A stretch of DNA of 28,795 nt from positions 1-28,795 of the forward strand of contig JAHHRS010000024.1 in NCBI GenBank assembly GCA_020025675.1, read 5' to 3'. This document shows, in pieces, positions 23,767-28,795 of this stretch. The translations under genes were made by a program, and so were the position numbers. Source of the DNA: Oscillospiraceae bacterium (GTDB lineage Bacteria; Bacillota; Clostridia; Oscillospirales; Oscillospiraceae). Position 1 is the first letter of the stretch; each line of letters opens with the position of its first letter. The notes beneath the pieces were generated by a model. That model saw nothing but the letters and a program-made list of their open reading frames with translations. It did no database searches and had not been told where the DNA came from.

Positions 23767-24345
23767 ATGGAAAACGTATTAGTTGTAAAGACAGAAAAGC
23801 TGAAAAAGTATATACAGGGCTTAAACGGAATGATTGAAACAGACCGTAAAGCACTTGTAGATACAATAATAAATGAGTATGAATTTCTGCCCCGACAAGA
23901 GGCGGAGGAAAATCCCAATTTTAAGCAGATAATTCCTTATGTGGTTTTACGTCAGGGAAATAAAATATTTACCACTCGCAGATTAAATAAAGGCGGCGAG
24001 GCAAGACTTCACGGTAAAGTCTCCATTGGCATCGGAGGACATATAAACCCGGTGGATGAAACTGAAAAGCAGCAAGTCCTTATGCGTGGATTGGAAAGGG
24101 AGCTTAGAGAGGAAGTCTCAATAGAGAAGCTTGGGGAGCTTATACCGGTAGGAGTTATAAATAACGACTCAAACGAAGTAGGCAGTGTCCATCTTGGACT
24201 TTGTTTTACAATGGAAGTTCAGGGAGAAGTGAAGGTCAGGGAGACGGAAAAACTTGAAGGACTATGGCTTACTGTTGATGAACTTATGAAATATTGGGAC
24301 AATATGGAGGAATGGACTCAGATAGCCATTTCTGCAATTAAATAA
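23767..24345 (+). CDS. NUDIX-fold hydrolase-like protein
   Basis: A 192-residue protein whose central part matches a NUDIX box: G-G-H-I-N-P near 90, then R-E-L-R-E-E at 111-116, fitting the R-E-U-x-E-E core that binds the metal. The spacing between the first glycine and the R-E core is slightly longer than in classical NUDIX boxes. An N-terminal region of about 50 residues precedes the domain (L-P-R-Q-E-A-E-E-N-P at 41-50). This arrangement resembles the predicted phosphoesterase group of NUDIX proteins; the substrate is unknown. AAAGGGG lies 6-7 bases before the ATG. It is single, ended by the bidirectional terminator shared with ackA. Confidence 0.82.
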   Translation: MENVLVVKTEKLKKYIQGLNGMIETDRKALVDTIINEYEFLPRQEAEENPNFKQIIPYVVLRQGNKIFTTRRLNKGGEARLHGKVSIGIGGHINPVDETEKQQVLMRGLERELREEVSIEKLGELIPVGVINNDSNEVGSVHLGLCFTMEVQGEVKVRETEKLEGLWLTVDELMKYWDNMEEWTQIAISAIK

Positions 24346-24383
24346 AAAATGTACGGTATGAAATTCATACCGTACATTTTTTT
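24344..24383. terminator. Bidirectional terminator between the NUDIX gene and ackA
   Basis: A near-perfect palindrome: 24344-24360 pairs with 24366-24382 over 17 base pairs with a 5-base loop. A-run and T-run outer ends suit termination in both directions between these convergent genes. Confidence 0.9.
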
Positions 24384-24394
24384 GAAATATGGAC

Positions 24395-25591
24395 TCAGCC
24401 AACGATTGCCTTGGTATCTCTTGCGATAACCAGCTCTTCGTTGGTGGGAATTACGAAGACTTTAACTTTGGATTCGGGAGTGGAGATCATGATGTCCTGT
24501 CCACGCTTGGAGTTTGCCTCTTCGTCAAGCTCAACGCCAAGGTATCCGAAATGCTCGCATACGGCGGCACGGGTTTCCTTGCCGTTTTCACCAACACCTG
24601 CGGTGAATATGATAGCGTCAACGCCGTTCATAGCTGCAATGTAGGAGCCAACAACCTTGGCAGACCAGTAGTGGAACATCTCCAGGGCCAGAGCTGCACG
24701 CTCATTTCCTTCCTCGGCAGCTTTCTCCAGATCGCGGAAGTCGGAGGAAACGCCGGAGACACCCAGAACACCGGATTTTTTGTTAAGTATGTTCAGCATT
24801 TCGTCAATGTTCATGCCGTACTTATTCATTATAAACTGAATGACACCGGCATCCAAATCGCCGCAGCGAGTACCCATAGGAAGACCTACCAGAGGAGTGA
24901 AGCCCATGGAAGTGTCAACACACTTGCCGTGATCGATAGCGCAAATTGAAGAACCGTTACCCATGTGACAGGAAATTATCTTCAGCTCCTCAATGGGTCT
25001 GCCCATAAGCTCGGCGCAGCGGGAGGAAACGTAACGGTGAGAAGTTCCGTGGAATCCGTAGCGGCGGATACCGTCATTTTTGTAATATTCATAGGGGATT
25101 GCATACATATATGCTTTTCCGGGCATAGTCTGGTGGAAAGCGGTATCAAAAACGGCAACCATGGGAACGTCACCCATAACTGCTTTGCAGGCATTGATAC
25201 CGGTAATATTGGCAGGGTTGTGCAGAGGAGCAAAGGGAGTGCATTCTTCCAGAGCAGCCATTACTTCGTCGTCAATTTTTACGGAGCATGCAAACTTCTC
25301 TCCGCCGTGTACAACACGGTGACCCACAGCGTCGATCTCCTTCATGGAGGTGACAACGCCGTACTCAGGGCTGGTGAGCTTGTCAATGACTGCGGCTATT
25401 GCCTCGGAATGAGTAGGAAGGGAAATGTCCTCGTCGAAAACGGGCTTGCCGCCGACCAGAGGGCTGTGCTTCAAGTGACCGTCAATACCGATACGCTCGC
25501 ATAGGCCCTTGGCCATGACTTTTTCGTTCTCCATGTCGATAAGCTGGTACTTAAGGGAAGAACTGCCTGCGTTGATGACTAAAATTTTCAT
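24395..25591 (-). CDS. ackA: Acetate kinase
   Basis: Interconverts acetyl phosphate and acetate with ADP/ATP, the energy-yielding last step of acetate fermentation in anaerobes. The 398-residue protein starts M-K-I-L-V-I-N-A-G-S-S-S-L-K-Y. It has V-G-H-R-V-V-H-G-G near 87, F-D-T-A-F-H near 145, G-F-H-G-T-S-H-R near 174, H-M-G-N-G-S-S near 205, and G-T-R-C-G-D-L-D near 235, all ASKHA-fold active-site motifs. The length is normal and no substitutions are seen in these motifs. The phosphotransacetylase gene pta is not adjacent in this window. AAAGGAA precedes the ATG, with a TATAAT -10 upstream (25642-25647). It is divergent from tmcAL. Confidence 0.97.
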   Translation of the reverse strand: MKILVINAGSSSLKYQLIDMENEKVMAKGLCERIGIDGHLKHSPLVGGKPVFDEDISLPTHSEAIAAVIDKLTSPEYGVVTSMKEIDAVGHRVVHGGEKFACSVKIDDEVMAALEECTPFAPLHNPANITGINACKAVMGDVPMVAVFDTAFHQTMPGKAYMYAIPYEYYKNDGIRRYGFHGTSHRYVSSRCAELMGRPIEELKIISCHMGNGSSICAIDHGKCVDTSMGFTPLVGLPMGTRCGDLDAGVIQFIMNKYGMNIDEMLNILNKKSGVLGVSGVSSDFRDLEKAAEEGNERAALALEMFHYWSAKVVGSYIAAMNGVDAIIFTAGVGENGKETRAAVCEHFGYLGVELDEEANSKRGQDIMISTPESKVKVFVIPTNEELVIARDTKAIVG

Positions 25592-25641
25592 TTTCAGTTT
25601 CCTTTCTATTGTAAATGCTTAAGAAATTAAGTAGAATAAGA

Positions 25642-25671
25642 ATTATACCCAACCTATTTTAATACAAATAA
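25642..25671 (-). promoter_or_regulatory. Promoter for ackA
   Basis: On the reverse strand, a perfect TATAAT (25642-25647) with a weak -35 such as TTATTT at 18 bases (25666-25671), about 50 bases before the ackA start. Confidence 0.55.
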
Positions 25672-25711
25672 CGAAAAAGGCAAGCCCTTTTTATGAAATG
25701 AGGCGATTTAT

Positions 25712-26917
25712 ATGGATATAATAGGAATAGTGTGTGAATATAACCCCTTTCATAATGGTCACGCATATCATCTTTTAATGAGCAAACAAGCTCTGTGTGA
25801 GGATGCAGCGGTTATTTGCGTTATGTCCGGGGATTTCATGCAGAGAGGTGATGCGGCGGTATACTCAAAATTTGCAAGAGCCGAAGCCGCCTGCATGTGC
25901 GGGGCAAATCTTGTGATTGAATTGCCTTTACCCTGGTCTCTGTCATCGGCAGAGAGTTTTGCGAGAGGTTCGGTGGGCTTACTTTCTGCTTTGGGAGCTA
26001 CTCATCTGAGCTTCGGGAGTGAGACGGGGGAAATAGAACCATTAAAAAAGCTTTCGGAAATCCTTATAAAACCTGAGTTTAACGAAAAAATAAAGGAAAT
26101 CTTAAACAGGGACGGTAATCTTTCATATGCCGCTGCAAGGCAGATTGCAGCGGAGGAGGAAGTGGGAGAACTGTCAGAGCAGCTTGAGCTTCCAAACAAT
26201 ATTTTGGCAATAGAATATTTGAAGGCTGTCTATGGACTTAACCTCCCTATTATACCCATGACGGTGCAGCGCTTCGGAGGGGGCCACGACAAGGAGTGGG
26301 CCGGCAGCGGGCCTAAGTCTGCCTCTGAACTGAGAAGCTTGCTGAAAATGGGTAAAAGCCTAAGTGACCATATTCCGGAAAAGGCGGATAAAGTATATCA
26401 GAGAGAGAGGGAACAGGGCAGAGAATTGACGGACAAAAGTCTTTTGGAAATTGCCATGCTCTCAAGACTTAGAATGTTCGATGAAGAATACTTCGATAAT
26501 ATACCGGACGGCGGAGACGGGGCAGGAAGGCGGCTCTATAAAGCAGTGAGGGAAGAGGGAGGACTTGACTCTGTGCTTTCAGCCGCCAAAACCAAGCGCT
26601 ACACGCTTTCCAGAATTCGCCGCATGTGCCTAAATGCCTGCCTTGGGGTAAAAAAAGGCATGAACGATGGAATTCCGCCTTATGCCCGGGTACTTGCAGC
26701 AGACAGCAGAGGCTGTGAGATTATAAAAGAAGTAAACAAAAAAGAAACTATTCCCGTAATAACAAAACCTGCGTCAGTGAAAGCTCTTGATGATGACTGC
26801 AAAAAGCTTTTTGAATTGGGAGCATCTGCACACGATTTTTATGTGCTGGGACGGAAAGCCACCGGAGAGCGAAGGAGCGGAGCTGATTTCCGTCAAAGCC
26901 CTGTTATACTAAAATGA
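25712..26917 (+). CDS. tmcAL: tRNA(Met) cytidine acetate ligase TmcAL (YlbM)
   Basis: Activates acetate with ATP to acetyl-AMP and transfers the acetyl group to the wobble cytidine of elongator tRNA-Met (ac4C34), which protects against misreading. The 401-residue protein opens G-I-V-C-E-Y-N-P-F-H-N-G-H, with the H-x-G-H nucleotidyltransferase signature at 14-17. M-S-G-D-F-M-Q-R-G near 39, A-N-L-V-I-E-L-P near 65 and S-F-G-S-E near 100 are all typical of the family. TGAGG lies 8 bases before the ATG. The neighbour ackA makes or consumes acetate in the opposite direction; such pairing suggests a shared link to acetate, but that is inference. No terminator separates it from prfA, which has its own promoter. 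Confidence 0.94.
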   Translation: MDIIGIVCEYNPFHNGHAYHLLMSKQALCEDAAVICVMSGDFMQRGDAAVYSKFARAEAACMCGANLVIELPLPWSLSSAESFARGSVGLLSALGATHLSFGSETGEIEPLKKLSEILIKPEFNEKIKEILNRDGNLSYAAARQIAAEEEVGELSEQLELPNNILAIEYLKAVYGLNLPIIPMTVQRFGGGHDKEWAGSGPKSASELRSLLKMGKSLSDHIPEKADKVYQREREQGRELTDKSLLEIAMLSRLRMFDEEYFDNIPDGGDGAGRRLYKAVREEGGLDSVLSAAKTKRYTLSRIRRMCLNACLGVKKGMNDGIPPYARVLAADSRGCEIIKEVNKKETIPVITKPASVKALDDDCKKLFELGASAHDFYVLGRKATGERRSGADFRQSPVILK

Positions 26918-26923
26918 TTTAGG

Positions 26924-26952
26924 TTTACAGACTAAAGGAAGTATGGTAAAAT
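26924..26952 (+). promoter_or_regulatory. Sigma-A-type promoter with extended -10 for prfA
   Basis: TTTACA (26924-26929), a 17-base spacer and TAAAAT (26947-26952) preceded by TGG, giving an extended -10 (TGn). The -10 lies about 37 bases before the prfA ATG. Confidence 0.75.
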
Positions 26953-26988
26953 AATCAATCAGATAAATTTTACAAACGGAGAATACAG

Positions 26989-28062
26989 ATGTTTGAAAGG
27001 CTTAAACTTCTGAAAAATCAATATGAGGAAATATGCCGCAGAATGGAAATGCCCGAAACCTATTCAGAGCCGGCGTTGTATGCTAAACTTGACAGGGAGA
27101 GCAGGGAGCTTGCGCCCATAGTGGAGGCCTATTGCGCATATGAAAAAGCCTCGGCCGATATGGAAGAGGCAGTGGCTCTTATGGATGACCCTGAAATGAA
27201 GGAACTGGCTCAGGATGAGTATAAGGCGGCTAAAAGCGAAAAGGAAAAACTTGAAGAAGAAATAAAAATTCTTCTTTTGCCTAAAGACCCAAATGACGAT
27301 AAAAATGTTATTATGGAAATTCGCGGCGGCGTAGGCGGAGAAGAGGGAATGCTTTTCGCCTATGACCTATATAGAATGTATTCCATGTATGCCGAGCGCA
27401 AGGGCTGGAAGATTGACGTTGTAAACGTTAATGATACGGAGCTTGGCGGCATTAAGGAAATAAGCTTTGTAGTAGAAGGGCAGGGTGCATGGTCACGGCT
27501 TAAATTTGAAGCCGGAGGACACAGAGTCCAGCGTGTGCCGGTTACTGAGTCCGGCGGCCGTATTCATACCTCTGCTGCTACCGTTGCGGTTCTGCCTCAA
27601 ATTGAAGAGGTAGAGTATGAGCTAAACATGAGCGATCTGAAAATAGACACCTATCGTTCATCCGGCGCAGGCGGACAGCACGTCAATAAGACCGAAAGCG
27701 CAATAAGAATAACTCACCTGCCTACGGGACTTGTGGTGGAGTGTCAGGATGAGCGAAGCCAGTATAAAAATAAAGACAGGGCAATGCAGATTCTACGCTC
27801 TAAGCTTTATGAAGAAGAGCAGAGAAAGCAGAATGCAGCAGTTGCCGCCGAGAGAAAAAGTCAGATAGGCTCCGGTGACAGAAGCGAGAGAATAAGAACC
27901 TATAATTTTCCCCAAAACCGTGTAACCGATCACAGACTCAGCGGAGATAATAAAAACTTCAACATTTCAGGAATTATAAACGGAGACCTTGACCCGCTGA
28001 TAGATGCTCTTGTTACGGCGGCACAGGCGGAAAAGCTTTCAAATCAGGGGGAAGAATTTTGA
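26989..28062 (+). CDS. prfA: Peptide chain release factor 1
   Basis: Reads UAA and UAG stop codons and triggers release of the finished chain. Of its 357 residues, the tripeptide that reads the stop codon is P-V-T (184-186), the P-x-T type of RF1 as opposed to S-P-F of RF2. The G-G-Q catalytic motif lies at 228-230 in S-G-A-G-G-Q-H-V-N-K. It is full length and needs no frameshift. CGGAGA lies before the ATG. Its stop codon overlaps the TTG start of the next gene. The methyltransferase prmC, which modifies the glutamine of G-G-Q and often follows prfA, is not adjacent here. Confidence 0.97.
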   Translation: MFERLKLLKNQYEEICRRMEMPETYSEPALYAKLDRESRELAPIVEAYCAYEKASADMEEAVALMDDPEMKELAQDEYKAAKSEKEKLEEEIKILLLPKDPNDDKNVIMEIRGGVGGEEGMLFAYDLYRMYSMYAERKGWKIDVVNVNDTELGGIKEISFVVEGQGAWSRLKFEAGGHRVQRVPVTESGGRIHTSAATVAVLPQIEEVEYELNMSDLKIDTYRSSGAGGQHVNKTESAIRITHLPTGLVVECQDERSQYKNKDRAMQILRSKLYEEEQRKQNAAVAAERKSQIGSGDRSERIRTYNFPQNRVTDHRLSGDNKNFNISGIINGDLDPLIDALVTAAQAEKLSNQGEEF

Positions 28063-28795
28063 AAACGGAGATATTTAAAGAAGATCTTTCAGTTGCGGCG
28101 GAGCTTATAAAAAACGGCGCTCTTGTTGCAGTGCCTACGGAGACTGTATACGGGCTTGCCGGAAACGGACTTAATGAAAGCGCAGTTAAAGATATATATG
28201 AGGTGAAAGGAAGACCGCCGGTTAAGCCTTTATCTCTTATGATACCGTCACCCAATGACATGGAAAAATACTGTGAGACTGTACCTAAAGCGGCAAAGGC
28301 TCTTGCCCGGCGATTTTGGCCGGGACCTCTCACAATAGTCTTAAACTCAAAGGACATTGTGCCCGATATAGTCAGAGCGGGAGGTAAAACCGTGGGCCTT
28401 CGCTGTCCGGACCATGAAAAAACACTGGAGCTTTTGAGGCTTTCCGGCCTTCCCTTTGCTGCACCCTCTGCAAATCCGTCAGGGGAAGAAAGCCCAAAGT
28501 CACCGGAGAAAGTCCGTGAGTATTTTGACGGAAAGATAGCAGGTATAATTGACGGCGGTGAATGTTACATAGGAAAAGAGTCAACCCTTATAGATATGAG
28601 TGAAACCCCTTATAAAATACTAAGGCAGGGAGCTCTTTCTGAGCAAGACATTGCGGATGCGCTTTGCGATGAGATGCTTATAGTGGGCATTACAGGCGGT
28701 ACAGGCTGCGGCAAAACAACCGGGCTGAACGCACTTAAAGAGCAGGGAGCGCTGGTTATAGACTGTGATGCTGTATACCATGAGCTTCTTACGAA
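28059..28795 (+). CDS. TsaC/YrdC threonylcarbamoyl-AMP synthase fused to N-terminal dephospho-CoA kinase (partial)
   Basis: The frame is open to the right edge (245 codons, no stop). Residues 1-205 are a YrdC/TsaC domain: V-P-T-E-T-V-Y-G-L near 25, K-G-R (50-52) and S-A-N (137-139), the K-x-R and S-x-N sites that bind threonine, bicarbonate and ATP to make threonylcarbamoyl-AMP for t6A37 of tRNA. The extra Sua5 domain of long homologues is absent. Without a stop the frame continues at M206 into G-I-T-G-G-T-G-C-G-K-T-T (210-221) and V-I-D-C-D-A-V-Y-H-E-L, the opening of dephospho-CoA kinase (CoaE), the last enzyme of CoA synthesis. The start is a TTG overlapping the prfA stop, with AGGGGGA 6 bases upstream. 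The rest of CoaE lies outside the window. Confidence 0.85.
   Translation, partial: MKTEIFKEDLSVAAELIKNGALVAVPTETVYGLAGNGLNESAVKDIYEVKGRPPVKPLSLMIPSPNDMEKYCETVPKAAKALARRFWPGPLTIVLNSKDIVPDIVRAGGKTVGLRCPDHEKTLELLRLSGLPFAAPSANPSGEESPKSPEKVREYFDGKIAGIIDGGECYIGKESTLIDMSETPYKILRQGALSEQDIADALCDEMLIVGITGGTGCGKTTGLNALKEQGALVIDCDAVYHELLT

Noticed and set aside
24389..24949. Forward 186-codon frame opposite ackA, with a further one at 24965-25504
   Set aside because: Both are antisense to a fully motif-supported acetate kinase and have no ribosome site or recognisable motif; they reflect the codon bias of ackA.
25674..25692. AAAAAGG/CCTTTTT hairpin between ackA and tmcAL as a terminator
   Set aside because: The stem is short and AT-rich and lies upstream of two divergent genes, where a terminator is not expected.
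28674..28795. coaE as a separate gene starting at ATG 28674
   Set aside because: The frame is continuous with TsaC and the bases before this ATG hold no convincing ribosome site, so a fusion is preferred.
1..28795. CRISPR arrays, insertion sequences, phage genes, tRNA or rRNA
   Set aside because: No regularly spaced repeats, transposase or integrase motifs, or cloverleaf or rRNA-like sequence were seen on either strand.

Overview
The window looks like ordinary chromosome from a low-to-mid GC, endospore-forming Firmicute of the class Clostridia, probably an Oscillospiraceae/Ruminococcaceae-type gut anaerobe. The grounds are an IspH fused to ribosomal protein S1 (a clostridial trait), GerW/YtfJ and DUF1540 genes, Gram-positive style signal peptidase I, RbgA and ScpAB, AGGAGG-type ribosome binding sites and occasional GTG/TTG starts. 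I cannot name the genus. I see no phage, transposase, CRISPR array, rRNA or tRNA.

Layout. (1) 1-2539: the end of a cell-surface polysaccharide locus, with the tail of a polymerase-like membrane protein, a forward family 2 glycosyltransferase and a convergent reverse one. (2) 2693-5085: lepB-rbgA-rnhB-yraN operon with its own promoter, followed by a reverse 59-residue DUF1540 gene (5115-5294) and a forward metallophosphoesterase. (3) 6158-12514: tig-clpP-clpX-lon-engB, a chaperone and ATP-dependent proteolysis operon ending at a strong terminator. (4) 12596-15879: M50 protease, scpA, scpB, a DUF2953 membrane protein and gerW/ytfJ. (5) 15988-22581: D,D-carboxypeptidase, rluB, an RpiR-type regulator, an FAD oxidoreductase, cmk and the ispH-rpsA fusion, in tight or overlapping series to a strong terminator. 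(6) 22712-25591: reverse alpha/beta hydrolase, forward NUDIX gene and reverse ackA. (7) 25712-end: tmcAL, prfA, and a TTG-started gene joining a TsaC/YrdC domain in frame to the start of CoaE and running off the window.

How the genes work together. Most are housekeeping: nascent-chain folding (Tig) with protein turnover (ClpXP, Lon), ribosome assembly and translation (RbgA, EngB, RluB, S1, RF1, TmcAL, TsaC), chromosome segregation (ScpAB), wall and spore maturation (Dac, GerW) and acetate metabolism (AckA). AckA and TmcAL are divergent neighbours on either side of acetate chemistry.

I did not find an undescribed multi-gene system. The observations most worth following are: an identical 12-base junction sequence on both sides of the RpiR-type regulator, which looks like the scar of an insertion into the rluB-FAD junction; the TsaC-CoaE fusion at the right edge; a strong internal ribosome binding site and a codon-usage switch at the IspH/S1 boundary; and leader hairpins that could hide the ribosome binding sites of dac and clpX.
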